Positions 20,942 to 32,735 are shown, numbered from the stretch's first letter. The stretch: 64,000 nucleotides of DNA from Cliona cf. orientalis (GCA_963930775.1 OZ005690.1:2216225-2280224); one strand, 5' to 3'. Notes: generated by a model not told the origin, from the letters alone. Translations and numbers: made by a program.

Positions 20942-21585
20942 CTGATAATTCATGATTATTGCTAATTTTCATCAATGCCACCTAGCTGACTAATCTCGTG
21001 GGGACAGAGGCATGTACCATGGTGTCACTGACCAGTTTGCCCATTCATTGTCAAATTTAATGCATGGAACTAGCTACAACTTCAAATTTTTTTTTTTTGC
21101 TTTTATAGCTGTATACAAGATTTGTAGGGATAACGTATCACATCCACTATACATCCCTGCACTTGTTTTATCGATAATAATATACTTATACTTACTAAAG
21201 AGAGTTTTGCTATCCTTATTATTCACTCCCTTCTTTGGTACGTCTGATTCGGAAGGAGCATTATGTTGGTCTATAAAAGGTTGATTATTGAAATAAAGCA
21301 TCTGCCATCTTTTTGTATAATTAGCTATATAGTACTAAGTATTATGCAAGAGGATGCCAATCTACTGATGGACTGTTACTGGGAAACTTTCGAGAGAGTA
21401 AACTTTTGCAGATCAGTAGGAAGGGAGCATTTCACGGAATGCTAAACTGATCACATAAAACTTTGTGGAGAAAACTTTTGCGGGTAACAGTAAATAATTA
21501 TTATGAAGATTTTCTCCATCAAAGGTTTCCCGCTATGACGGTATTATATCAGTGAGTGAAGATTCTAGCTATAACTTAATATCTA

Positions 21586-22319
21586 TGGCAATCCAAATGT
21601 GATAAAATTATCAAAATTCAAACTCATATATGTGTAAATGTAGAACTAATATAAACTTATAAGCGTACAAAAGTTCAAATGTTGCATATGGAAGGTGCAA
21701 AAGGTCAAGCCTGCAAACTCAAGGGTGCAAAAGTACAGAGCTGCATATGGCAGGGTGCAAATATTCTAGTTACACCAGTCCATTCCAGAATTGATTTCAG
21801 AGATACCTAGCCTGGGAATGTGAATTCGCTAGAGTGATATGGAACAACCAATTGGATAGAAAGGGGTGCATGGATGCACTCATAAACTATAGCTAGCACA
21901 TGTGTATTAGACTCTAGCTAGGGTCGCTTGTAGACTGCCCTTGACTCTAGTCAACAAAAGCATTAGCGTACTCCCGTGCATCTAAAGTTCGCAGTGAAAC
22001 AGGCCATGTCACCTGGTGTAACGACATCAAAAGGCATAGGCTCCCATGGACCAATAGATCTAGAATTGCTATTATTACTAGATTATCAATAATACTGTAC
22101 TTTTAACCTTGTACTTTATAATAATAGCTTAATGTGCCATCCACAGCTTTAATTTGCACCCTTGAGTTTGCAGGTTTGACCTTTTTGCACCCTTCCATAT
22201 GCAGCTCTGTACTTTTGCACATTTGAGTTTGCAGCTTTGACCTTTCCATATGCAAAATTTGTACTTTTACACCCTTGAGTTTGAATTTTGATAATTTTGT
22301 CACATAATTTGGATTGCCA
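21586..22319. mobile_element. MITE with TGGCAATCCAAATG ends
   Basis: TGGCAATCCAAATGTGATAA at the left is inverted at 22277-22319. Inside, segments such as tgcatatggaaggtgcaaaa and tgcaaactcaagggtgcaaa recur in both orientations (21680-21760 against 22140-22270), making the element largely self-complementary. No coding frame. Confidence 0.8.
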
Positions 22320-22740
22320 TACATATCTTGTAGCTTATCAGTTTGTGCATGTAGGAAAAAATTAAAATTTAAGCCTTCAATGAGCTTGAAACAGTGGAAA
22401 AAGAATCACATCTAGTATGAAATGTTCCCTTTCTCGTACCTTGATTAGTGTCCGGATACTTTTCCTTTTCGAGTTTGTCTGCCATTGCTTCCTCATTAGT
22501 TACTTTGTCTCGTAGGGCCTCTATGAGAGTGCGCCATATTCTTGGCTTTGAGTTCTTTTCACCAGGCTTGTATACGCCTCTCAACCAGTTCTTCAACATT
22601 TCACCAAAGCAATCACTATCCTCAGCGACATTAAGGCCCGGGTCTAGTAATGTAGCTGATTTGAGCTCATTGAATATGCGTATTTACAATAACTCAACAA
22701 TACTTTTATACAATGGCTTATAACTTGGTTTACATATACT

Positions 22741-23055
22741 ACTTAGGCCATTCAGAATTAAATGTTTGTTTGAACTAACCCGACCGACTGTAAAATTTAA
22801 AGCATCCAATAGCTGAGTTTACTACAGGCATATATACCGACTCAGACTTTTAATAGGACTGTCTTAAAAATGTATTTTTAAGCTACCACACAGCACAAGC
22901 CTCTAGACAGCTGGAATACTACAAGTTTACATAGAAACACTGACACTTATAATTAAAATTCTTTGGTTAAATTATCATCCGCCCGACCGACCGACCCTAC
23001 TATTTTGTGGTCATGTTAGTTCAAACAAACAATTTATTCTGTGTGGCCTTATAGA
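22741..23055. mobile_element. MITE, GGCCATTCAGAAT ends
   Basis: The left end (aggccattcagaattaaatg...tttgaactaac) is inverted at 23018-23055. Tracts of cccgaccgac lie inside both ends. A partial relative occurs at about 56970-57050. Confidence 0.7.
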
Positions 23056-23131
23056 AAGAAAAAAATTCAAGTGGTTAATTAAGTCACATGATTAATTAAA
23101 TTTTTGCTGACTGTGCATAATTTAGTGGTAA

Positions 23132-23418
23132 TTAGGCGGCCTATTAATTAACCACAAAATTAATTTCTATGGATTTGCCTCAACAATTAATGAAAATTTG
23201 CCCTGAGGGACTTTTGATAAGTATTTGTCGTTACGAGATATTAACAAAATAGTCAGTATTTTCTATTTAAAGCTCACCCTAAAAACCATATGTTTCTAAA
23301 AATGTCAGGAACAAAATGTTTTATCAAAAATCCCTCAGGATAAAATTTTAGTATTTGTTGAGACGAAGTAGCAAAATTAATTCTGTGGTTAATTAACGTT
23401 AATTAATAGGCCGCCTAA
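23132..23418. mobile_element. MITE, TTAGGCGGCCTATTAATT ends
   Basis: TTAGGCGGCCTATTAATTAA at the left is inverted at the right (ttaattaataggccgcctaa). An inner pair, ccctgagggactttt and aaaatccctcagg, is also inverted. Confidence 0.8.
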
Positions 23419-23991
23419 TTAAAACTAATTAAAAAAAACACTTTCGGTGTCACGCCCACTATGACGTCATATTTTGTGATTAATTAACGTAATTAATTTT
23501 TTGGGAAGAGTAAAAGTAGGGCTTTGTGATGATGCATAATTGATGTCCATAGCATGTTCTGGTGCTGAGATATATAGCATTATATTTGGTATTAAATACT
23601 GACAGATATATGCTGACCCAGGCCTTAAGTACGCTGAGTCTTTCCCCTTCATCGTATCCAATGTACCTTCATCTACACCTATGCATCTCCCAATGTCCCT
23701 CCACTTGGCTCTGGCGTCCCAAAGAGTGCTTTGTACATCCTTGAGATCATCAAGCTTCAACAAATTATCTAAATTAAAGTGATTACTATTAGTATAAAGC
23801 TGTAACACTAGTAGATCCCTTGCAGCACTTATACATACTTCCTCCCGACCACCTTGCTCCCAGGGGCTCAGTGGCTCACATCACATGCACCGGAGATGTG
23901 AGTGTGTGATATTCTCCATAACTCATGCATAATAATATATAATTCTTGGGACTTATAGCAGCTGCTACAAGTACTAAAGCTTATATGATTA

Positions 23992-24399
23992 TTAAAGGCA
24001 TTGTGTCATGCTATAAGCGCTGATTGCCTGCTAATTGAAGCCGCACGCGCCCACGCGGTAAATGAACACTGGGCGTGGCGGATGGCTGATAAGTTCACGT
24101 GTACATTCAAATCTGTCCACTGAGGCTCGCTCTGCTGGGCGTTCGACTTTCTAGGTATTGTTTAGGCTCTCAATCCTATACTTATCAATTTTCTTACTCT
24201 TGAGCCGTTCATAACCGAAGATTGCAGGCTTCACAACTCGACCGTCGCAAATGTCTTCTGTGCTGCACGTGTTCGATCTCCGCGTACTTCCGTGATATTG
24301 GGCGCGCCCGTACTTCCTGTACCCACTTTAATTGAATTTTTGAACTAATGAGCTCATTAAGAAGCAATTAGGCCTTATGTATGGACACAATGCCTTTAA
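23992..24399. mobile_element. MITE, TTAAAGGCATTGTGTC ends, copy 1
   Basis: TTAAAGGCATTGTGTCA and its inverse ggacacaatgcctttaa close the element. The interior (gggcgtggcggatg, ggcgttcgactt, acttcc-ctgtacccactttaat) matches a second copy at 27809-28254 along its length. Confidence 0.85.
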
Positions 24400-25235
24400 A
24401 CTTGACAGGTTGGGCATAGTGACAAGTGTGAACAATTGGTTCATTAATGTATGTTAGTGTTATTTATTTTTGTTGGTATCACCTTATATGGTATTTTTGT
24501 TTTGGTTTTGTAGGTTATGTAGTTTTTCCTTTGTGTCTGTGATGGACTGGATATTAGTTGATTTGTGCTATTAATTAGGATAGTAGCTAGCAGGTGTATG
24601 TCGATTGTTTAATGTTATGTAATGATGTTTGTACTTAGGCTAAAGTGTTAATAACTGATCATGATTTGTGCTTTGATGTTATGTATCTATATATGTTTTA
24701 CTTTGGTAGATTGATTTATGTTTAAGCCGGCTAGGTAGAATAAGCTTTGTACTGTTAGGCTAGGGCCTCCTTTTGACTCTTTTTGTCTCTTTTGACTATA
24801 CTACAATACAGGCCTCATCTTTGTGCTCCACTTTCTTTAGATTCATTGTTTGTATTTTCTATTTAAGTACCTATGTTCTGTATAATCTTTGTCTCTCCAC
24901 TGACTATTCTCTTCTAACTATCTTCATAAGAAATTTTAAACTCTCCGGCTATCTATATCCTCGGCTCCGCGATCCTTCACACAACATGTAGCTAGGCGAG
25001 TGCCACAAGTGATTGACATGGGTGGCCGCTAGCTAGCTACCTACCAATTTTTGTTTGTTGTCAAGCATTAGTCTAGAGGAGGTTAGCTGATACCGTGTAG
25101 TTCTGGAGGTATAGCCACACTGCTTCTTGGAAATTGCCGCTGTAGTGGTAGTCCCTCACTACTTGGCGTCTGAACTGTAGGTGGGGATTGTGGCTGCTGC
25201 ACACTAATGCCATTATGATGAATTGATTGTACCTA
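24400..25235. other. gene-free stretch
   Basis: T-rich on the plus strand and without recognisable exons or repeat ends; the 72-codon frame near 24773 is low-complexity hydrophobic sequence. Confidence 0.5.
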
Positions 25236-25461
25236 CTATACATCCCCTACACTTGCTTTTCTCGACTATTATGCACCTATTAATGTTGACGTATTTGTTG
25301 ATTGCGGTATGTGGAAGATGATATTCAGGTTATTCCCTAGTTGTCACATAATGATTCGAGTTTATCAGTTTTGATTCAATCGCATTACCGTAAAGTCTGA
25401 ATATATCAACATTTATAATACGTGCATAATAATCGAGGAAAGCAAGCGAAGGGATGTATAG
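25236..25461. mobile_element. MITE of the TATACATCCC family
   Basis: CTATACATCCCCTACACTTG at the left is inverted at 25441-25461 (caagcgaagggatgtatag). Inner cttttctcga/tcgaggaaag blocks extend the pairing. Confidence 0.75.
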
Positions 25462-25503
25462 CAGATGCTTATGCCTTCAAGGGTGGAGAACAGGTAGCAA
25501 AAG

Positions 25504-25856
25504 TGGGGGGGCTCAGACCTTTAACTGTGTACTATGACAACATGCAGTGAGGCTGTGGGCATATGCCCACAGCACACCTAGGGGGGTCTGGGGGCATGCT
25601 CCCCCAGAAAATTTTGGAAATTTCGACACTCTGAGAGTGTTTCTGATGCATTCTGGCAGCAGGTTTTGGACTGATTTTAAATTAGTAGTTATTTTTACTC
25701 GAGCAATCTTTTGCAAACACCCAGAACTATGTTGCTGTAATTTTATAGTATGGGCATGTGATAAAATGGGGGGCTCAGCCCCACTTGTTTGCAAAGTGGG
25801 GGGGGGGGCTGAAGCCCCCCCCCCCCTGCCCCCCCTATTTCTCCGCCCCTGGCCTT
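25504..25856. repeat. dispersed repeat with GGGGGGCTCAG and CCGCCCCTGG ends
   Basis: The stretch starts gtgggggggctcagacc, contains tctgggggcatgctccccca, and ends with C tracts plus ctatttctccgcccctgg. This resembles repeats common in invertebrate genomes. The two short frames over it are low-complexity. Confidence 0.5.
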
Positions 25857-26024
25857 ACAAATCTTGTTTGTGTACTTTTTGACCCTGCCATCCCTATTTC
25901 ATCCTTCAATATTATTTTTGCACCCCTCAAAAAGCAAGCGTAGGGATGTATAGCAGATGCTTATGCCTTATAAATCTTGTTTGTGTACTTTTTGACCCTG
26001 CTATCCCTACTTCATCCTTCTTTT

Positions 26025-26340
26025 TACCCCATGCGAATGCGCAAGGGATAAAGCAATCGGTTTGTCTGTCTGTCGTTGTCGTTGTTGGCACGATAATCGC
26101 CAGATCTCATATTCTAGGCATCTGTGTGAGCTGTAAGCATAACCAATCAGTAGATATCGGTGAAAAACTGGTTTATACGCGCTTCGAATTGCTCAAAAAG
26201 ACTTACTAGTGCTACAAATTGTGCATTTTCTGTTCAGCATTCCTGTGGTTTATCGACCACACCCACTCTTTTAGTATGCGGATGTGACTGCGCATGCTCA
26301 AGCTCAATGTTGGAAATGGTCGTCAGTTGTGAACTGGATG
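26025..26340 (+). repeat. dispersed repeat, AAAGCAATCGGTTTGTCTGTC family, copy 1
   Basis: A block with aaagcaatcggtttgtctgt, gccagatctc, cttcgaattgct and gttcagcat-cctgtgg recurs at 29345-29640 (plus), 32935-33295 (minus), and as an end fragment at 31985-32092 (minus). Some ends carry accccgcg. Short frames over it are artefacts of the repeat. Confidence 0.75.
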
Positions 26341-26834
26341 TTGACTGCTGAGGAGCCTCTTAATACCTAGTTCACTGTATAGCGCTCAGCTCGCACTGGC
26401 CTAAGGAGAGCCTGGCGCCTAGCTCGATCGAGACTAGAACTGAACGCCGCGAGTGTCTGTTACAGTTACATTGTACGTGGTCCGCAATCCAGTTCATGTT
26501 GCATCGTGCGTGCCGCGTCCCTGACCATAGTCACATGATTTCACCACGGCAACACATTCCGAGCATGCGCACTGTATGATAAAATGGCGTATCAGACACA
26601 CCCATTAGTTAATGCGCCATACACACCCACCATTACGTATAATGGTCGAGATAACGCCAAAACAAACGTGCCATGGACCTGCGCGCTACAAAACAGAGTT
26701 GATTTATACGAGAACTAAGGCGAGTAGTCCAGACAGTCTTGAGTTAGCCCTGATAATGAAAGTCTTGCTAGATGCACAATTTGCTGGAGATTCTGATTTT
26801 CATACTTAGAAATTTCACAAAAATTAATTATACC

Positions 26835-27472
26835 TACCGTGTTTATGCTATTAGAACGCATGATCCAATTACCGCAAGAAAATTCAATTCCAGGAATTGT
26901 TTGTATTCTATTAGAACGGAAGTGACTGTCTGTAATTATTTTCTATGAATCCAATTAGCGCAATTATAGTGCTAAGGTGACGCTATTGCGCATGCGTGCT
27001 GAACGATTAAACCATACCTGCTTAGTAATAAACCGTTCTGGAAGCCTCTATATTATATCTCGCTCTGTCTCTCAGACTCGTTGCTAGCTATAGTTAACCA
27101 AATCGCAAGTGTTGTTCGTCGTTCATGAGGGTACTAAACTACACTTGGGACTGGCCTTAGTTGGAACTGCACTGAGTCCAGCAGCCAGGGCCTCAGGCTG
27201 CGATCAGCACGATTCAGTGGCATCGCTAATCATGCGGTGCGGCTGTCAGATGGCCTTTCTCAGGCTACCCTCGTGATGATCGGGGCCAGGGGCACAGGTA
27301 CGATACCATCGATAGCCACTATTCGTTGTCGCTCAAAGCTATGCTAATTGACAATGCAACATCTAATTAACGCAAGAAAATTCATTTCCTGGAATTGTTT
27401 TGACTCTAATTGTGCGCAAACCAGATTTGAAATTATTTTTTTTGCTTGCGTTCTATTAGAATAAACACGGTA
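26835..27472. mobile_element. MITE, TACCGTGTTTATGC ends
   Basis: TACCGTGTTTATGCTATTAG at the left pairs with the inverted right end (ctattagaataaacacggta). The inner cgcaagaaaattca-tccaggaattg blocks at 26874 and 27372 also repeat. The TACCGT terminus is shared with several other elements here. Confidence 0.8.
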
Positions 27473-27808
27473 TTTTGAGATATTTGGGTATTTGTAATGT
27501 ATTACATATATGGCATATCCGGGCCATCCGTGACTTATAGAGCCTACTGACTCTATGATTATCAAGGATACACTCTTGTTGTAATAATAATCACACTGAA
27601 CTACTTTCACTGTGACTCTGGGGACACCTAGCCCCGGAGAGGACAAATAGCTCTAGTGTTAATTGTCCTACGGGGACATTCTACTCTAGTGAAGCATGTC
27701 CCCGGAGACATATAGCCCTAGGGTACAATGTAGGGGGGGGGTGGTCACGTGACTCAGGCTATAACAACGGTATATGCTACAATATAACAAGAAAGCCTAA
27801 ATTGTTTA

Positions 27809-28254
27809 ATTAAAGGCATTATGTCACGCTATAACCGGGCTGATTGCCAATCCTAGTAAATGAACCAGCTCGCCCACGTAGTAAATGAACAATGGGCGTG
27901 GCGGATGCATGGTTGATAAGCCGAATTTGCACGTGCGGCATGTTCAAATCTGTCTTCTGAGGCTCACTCTGTCGGGCGTTCGACTTTTAAGGCATTTTGC
28001 AGGCTCTCTAACTTTTACTTATCGGTGTTCTTGCTTTTTTGGCTGCCGTTAACTGGAGTTTGCAGGGTTCTCAAATTGACAATCGCAAACAGTGCTTTGC
28101 GCTGCACGCGTTCAATCTCTGCGTACTTCCATGGACTATACCGTGGTACTGGGCGTGCCCGTACTTTCTGTACCCACTTTAATTAAATTAAATTTTTAGC
28201 TAATAAGCTTATTGAGAAGCAATTATGCCTTATATAGTGACACAATGCCTTTAA
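27809..28254. mobile_element. MITE, TTAAAGGCATT ends, copy 2
   Basis: Same family as 23992-24399; both ends and the gggcgtggcggatg and acccactttaatt blocks match. Confidence 0.85.
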
Positions 28255-28415
28255 TAATAAATTATTATTATGCGCATTGATCTATAAAAATTTGTTCTTT
28301 TTTACTTTTCAACATTAGAGTAATGGGTTTACTAAATGGGAAAAACGGGCTGAGTTTTGAAAATAGTCAAAAAGAATAATAGCCTGAGGCAAGAAAAAAA
28401 GGAATAATTCAAGCC

Positions 28416-28687
28416 CTAATGGCCACCATCCTTACCATTATCATCCCGATCACCACCACTGTAATCGTTGCCATGACTACTAACTCCAGTACCAGTAGAA
28501 CCAACAGCACTTCCAGCATAACTTTTAGAATCAGCTTCAATATCTACTTTAACATTTTTTTGAGTTAGTGTAATGTTAGGATCACCCTTAATAAAACCAA
28601 ATGCACCACCAACAGAACTGCCACCTCTAGCTTTAATAGTACCACTAACGTTATCTTGATTTATAGTAATACTAGCAAAGCCAATAC
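28416..28687 (-). CDS. unidentified exon, glycine/serine-rich C-terminus
   Basis: After a possible acceptor (CCAATGCAG) the frame stays open for about 90 codons to a stop. It has regular short beta-type repeats (GFASITINQDNVSG, GFIKGDPNITLTQ, VKVDIEAD) and then a G/S/D-rich tail. The pattern resembles repeats of extracellular beta-solenoid or adhesin-like proteins. I do not recognise the family and found no partner exon. Composition is unlike the surrounding repeats, so a gene remnant or transferred fragment is possible. Confidence 0.3.
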
Positions 28688-29344
28688 CTGCATTGGAGTA
28701 AAATGAGTGGGGGTGCATATTAAAAAAAGAGTGATGAATCTGCTATTGCATTGTGACTGATCATGATACGCATGTACTATGCTCAAATGTGATGCTTACT
28801 GTATTCCGACAAATAGGTCTGAAGTGCCAATAAAGTTAAAACAGCAATAGCAAATCTCAAGCCCATTTCTGCAGATCAAGAGTATATTATAGTATGTCAA
28901 GTGAGCACTAATGCACTCTTTGTTATAGTATTATAATATAGATCTTGATTTCACAAAAAGTGACAGAGCTAAAGTAGAACTTCAAAACTAATGGATCTAT
29001 AGTTACAGCTATATAGTAGGATTTATCAGATATGTATAATCATTAGCTAGCTAGACCCTACAAGTCTACCTCATGCCAAAAATCATCCAGCTAGCTCAGT
29101 AGCTACAGGGCCTTAATTCTTCCTTCAGTATGTAGGTCTGGCTGAAAAAATGCATGAAGTGCTTGTAGATCAGCTTCATACCTGGCCTATTTAACATATT
29201 ATGTAACGTTGTTGCATGCTGAAAAGTGAGAGGAATGCTGGAAATAGGTCTAGGGATGAGGTTACTTGTAGACTGTCACTGGTGGGACATGAGGCTTAGC
29301 AGGGTACAAGGGGGTTAGTCTCAGCATGGTCAAGCCATGTGTGG

Positions 29345-29640
29345 AGATCTTATTACCCCGCACACGTATACAAAGGGTAAAGTAATCGGTCTGTAGCTAT
29401 GTCTATCTCGTTGTCGTTGGCACGAAAATTGCCAGCTCTCGAGACCTAGACATCTGACAGGTGCATGTTGTAAGGACAATAAATTGGTAAATATCTGTGA
29501 GAAACTGGTTTCTGTACGCTTCGAATTGCTGAACATGGCTCACAAGCGCTACAAATCATGCATCTTCAGTTCAGCATGCCTGTGGTTAACTGACCGCACC
29601 TGCTCTGCTCTATGTGATTTCTGCTCATGCGCACAACTAC
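29345..29640 (+). repeat. AAAGCAATCGG-family repeat, copy 2
   Basis: Matches 26025-26340 through gtaatcggtctgt, cttcgaattgct and gttcagcatgcctgtggtt, with more divergence. Confidence 0.7.
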
Positions 29641-29930
29641 AGCTCAGGTGAGTAGGTAAAGGTTGTCCATGGATTATGTGACAATGCGTCCATACTGTAC
29701 TCTATAGCGCTACAGCTCTACATGTACATGCAGCATGCAGGGCATGTGCTCTAGAGAGCTCTAGTTGCTGAATAGACTAGATAATATTTTAATAGCTGTT
29801 GACAATGAGGGTATGTCCCTCTCTTCACTTGTTTCTTTGTGTACAGTGCTGTGGAAGGTGGCATCCCTTCCTTAACGGAAATCGAACCATGCACGATTGC
29901 TGCTCATTTTCAAACTTTGGACCTTGTGAG

Positions 29931-30238
29931 CAAAATATCCCAATTAATTTGAATGACATAATTAATCAGAAGTTCAAATTATTGGCGTTGATCTGGTGTA
30001 CTGGAAAGCCCTCTTAAAATGAGAAGCTTGTACCACATCCCCAGTAAAAATTCGTACCTCAGTACTACAGCACATGTCAAGTAGCAAAATATCCCAATTA
30101 ATTTGAATGACATAATTAATCAGAAGTTCAAATTATTGGCGTTGATCTGGTGTACTGGAAAGCCCTCTTAAAATGAGAAGCTTGTACCACATCCCCAGTA
30201 ACTATTCGTACCTCAGTACTACAGCATATGTCAAGTAA
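29931..30238. repeat. 154-bp tandem duplication
   Basis: The unit starting caaaatatcccaattaattt at 29931 repeats at 30085, with only a few substitutions visible. Confidence 0.9.
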
Positions 30239-30283
30239 ACAGCAAAAACAAGTAGGTCATGTTAACCCAATATGGGTCTACTA

Positions 30284-30583
30284 CACACTGTTCCCTCTAC
30301 ACATAACTATGTCAAGCATGCCAGTTTGTAAAAATTAGCTAACTGGCTTACCCTGCATGTGCTACTTGTCCCATACTACCAGTTCTCATTATTACACTAT
30401 GTAATGTTCCCTCCTCTGAGTATATAACGTAGCACTAATTTGTAATACTGTACATGTAGAGACTAGTTACTATATTCATGAGAACTGTCATGGGACAAAT
30501 AGTACATGCAAAATTAATACACAGTTTTATTCACAAATTGGCATGTTTGACATAGTTATGTGTAGAGGAGGGAACATTGTGTA
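30284..30583. mobile_element. palindromic MITE, TACACACTGTTCCCTC ends
   Basis: TACACACTGTTCCCTCTACA at the left is inverted at the right (gtagaggagggaacattgtgta). Pairing continues through acttgtcccat/catgggacaa. Confidence 0.8.
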
Positions 30584-30759
30584 CTATAGTAACTGTAGTT
30601 AACTGGAACTATCATGGGACAAGTTATAGTTACACTATAGCCTTGAGTGATTTATTTGAATTGTATGCGAGATGCGGGTGCATGTTTAAACGACGAGGCG
30701 AAGCAGAGTGGTTTAATTATTTAAATATGCTTTTTTTTTCTACTTAGTGTGTAATTTGT

Positions 30760-31003
30760 CTATAATACTTCTTGCTTAGCAAAGGATGCACATGTAGGAA
30801 GAGGATTCCCAGTTCCACTCGTGGTTGTTAGTGTTTCTAACTGAGCCAAAAATTGTTCATATAAGGGATTGTTTTTCTTTAGCCAGTGAAAGGCTTTCAA
30901 AACGGCTTCTCTGTCATAGGGTACAGTTATGTCTCCAATGTGCTTTTGAAATTGAAGTATCCCTGCCATGCCCCTCAAATGACCTATAGACACACTATAT
31001 CCG
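30760..31003 (-). pseudogene. exon resembling a Helitron-associated protein region
   Basis: About 78 codons are open to a stop. The core VPYDREAVLKAFHWLKKNNP followed by LYEQFL resembles the conserved VRR..V..AL.WL..NNP.Y segment seen near the N-terminus of many Helitron Rep/helicase proteins and their relatives. No Rep HUH motif or helicase motifs were found nearby, so this is only a scrap. It is AT-rich and flanked by repeats. Confidence 0.4.
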
Positions 31004-31468
31004 CTGAACTATGCACATATAGGAATAGTAGGATGGTTTGAATGTGCTACATGCAGTATAATGATCCTATTGCTAGCCTACGGGATTCACCAAACCCAGC
31101 TACACCCTCAATATGATCTGGTAATGACTCAAAATCATCAAAAAAACTCTTCACTGGAGTTGAGGTTGCCACAGTGTCTACAACATGCCACCTTGAGCAC
31201 CCCATCCTTATCCATTGTCACAATAGTTAGGCTGTAGGATAGGTTCTCAAACTTGGAGGCTCTATAGGGAGAGGTTTTCTTCCTACTGTCTACCCTGGAA
31301 ACAAAATTATCCCACACTCACAACAAATACAAATCGGCTCGCACATACTCTCAAATCCATCACTACAATCAACTAGAGCTCATAGAGCACATACCCCGCG
31401 TGCCATGGCAATATCACCCATGGCCATGCCTCTTATTAGAGACCTCTATTCTTTGAAGTTTAATCTCT

Positions 31469-31894
31469 CGCTACTCAACTTTTTCGTTCCTTTCTGAGAT
31501 CCATGATCACAAATGATATTAATTTTGTGCTAAAAATATGCTGTAGAGCAGCTCGAGCATGCACAGTAGACTCCCTAGAGCAGCTCGAGCATGCGCAATA
31601 GACTTCATGAGGTACTGCTACCCTAGTAGGTGGGCGTGTCCGACATACTCGCACGATTTGTAGCTTCCCTGGATCTCTTGCTACTCATGAACTTTGTCGT
31701 TCCCTTCTGAGGTCCACGATGACAAATTTTGAGCTAGAAGTATACTGCAGAGCCGCTCGAGCATGCGCAGTAAACTCCCTGGAAATAGAGAGCAGCTCGA
31801 GCATGCGCAATAGACTTTAGGAGGTACTAGGTGGGCGTGTCCGAAGTAGGCGTGTCCGACATACTCGCACGATTTGTAGCTTCCCTGGGTATTG
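31469..31894. repeat. imperfect tandem duplication, about 210-bp unit
   Basis: Two units (about 31469-31675 and 31679-31894) share the cgttcctttctgag, agagcagctcgagcatgcgca and gtgggcgtgtccgacatact blocks in the same order and orientation. The cgagcatgcgca motif occurs twice in each unit. Confidence 0.75.
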
Positions 31895-31984
31895 CCTAGT
31901 GTTAAGAATGAGACAGGAGGTGTTTTTTCGCTGTCTTACAGCATTTTATCCCCTTTATTGATCCTACTTTTGCCTAAATGTTGA

Positions 31985-32092
31985 GATTTGCCGATTTTTG
32001 TGCTGACAGACAACAGACGTCAGACAACAGATGACAGACAACAGACAAACCGATTGCTTTACCCCCTGCTGCGTATGCGCGCACGCGGGGTA
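31985..32092 (-). repeat. AAAGCAATCGG-family repeat, end fragment
   Basis: Minus-strand match to the family end (gtaaagcaatcggtttgtct) including expanded gacagacaacag units. Confidence 0.65.
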
Positions 32093-32097
32093 ATAAT

Positions 32098-32735
32098 TTA
32101 TTCACAATATTCATGCCAAATTGACCATTGTGCGTCCGCTTCCTTTTTCCATACGTTGATTATTGCTGCTCGAACACCATACTTTTTAGCCAACTCTTTA
32201 TTATCAGCATTATACACATCAACGCTATATGTAAACCTGGAATGTTGGTAGTCTTGCTTCCATCGATATCTCTTAACAGATCTAATACCGTAGATCGGGA
32301 AATTTTTACCGTTAAAAATTTTTCGCCAGTTGCTTAGGTGGCGAAAATTAAACACGTGAAATATTTGAGTAATGTATGACGACCTATACCAAGTTCAGCC
32401 TGGCGGCGAAAATTAGACTACACGAAAAATTTACAAGTGAAATATTTTACTGGCGAAAATATCCCGATCTACGGTATGTATGTTATATTTTTCGCATAGC
32501 GACTCATCACGCTTAAGTAACAATTCAGGATTGTCAAAAAAGGATTGCTACTTGTAAATCTTAATGGTAAACAATCCCTAAGCCACCTTCGAATAGTTTG
32601 AATACTCACATCATGGTATTTTGTAGCCAATTCTTTGGGATCAGAGTGAGCTAAGCTTGCATCAGTGTTCAAATCAAATAGGAATCTACTTTTTGCTGTA
32701 CGCCGGTTTGTCCTGGTCTTAGGGCCAGGGTTCAC
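32098..32735 (-). pseudogene. paired helix-turn-helix-like exons split by a MITE
   Basis: Two minus-strand open segments show the same pattern. The upstream one, about 32580-32735, contains PKELATKYHDVSIQTIRRW. The downstream one, 32098-32285, contains NKELAKKYGVRAAIINVWKK and ends at a stop. The shared D.KELA.KY.V....I..W core looks like repeated helix-turn-helix units, as in transposase or Psq-like DNA-binding proteins. A TACCGTAGATC-type MITE lies exactly between them. Whether it sits in an intron or disrupts the gene cannot be decided here. The family is not identified. Confidence 0.4.
32286..32476. mobile_element. MITE, TACCGTAGATCGGGAAA ends
   Basis: Same family as 8401-8605: TACCGTAGATCGGGAAATTT at the left, tcccgatctacggta at the right, strong internal self-complementarity. 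Confidence 0.85.

Larger units (their letters stand above)
22440..23770 (-). pseudogene. Death-domain gene remnant in two exons
   Basis: The first half, about 23640-23770, reads LDDLKDVQSTLWDARAKW then DIGRCIGVDEGTLDTMKG, matching the N-terminal helices of a Death domain (W..IG..LGV...L..I). The second half, about 22440-22655, reads CFGEMLKNWLRGVYKPG, then IWRTLIEALRD, matching the C-terminal helices, and ends at a good donor (CAAG/GTACGAG). The roughly 1 kb between them is filled by two MITEs. The end of the first exon runs into a repeat (ttaaggcctgggtca) found elsewhere in the window, and no clean donor was seen there. Either splicing still works across the intron or the gene is broken. The upstream protein is unknown. 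Confidence 0.5.
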
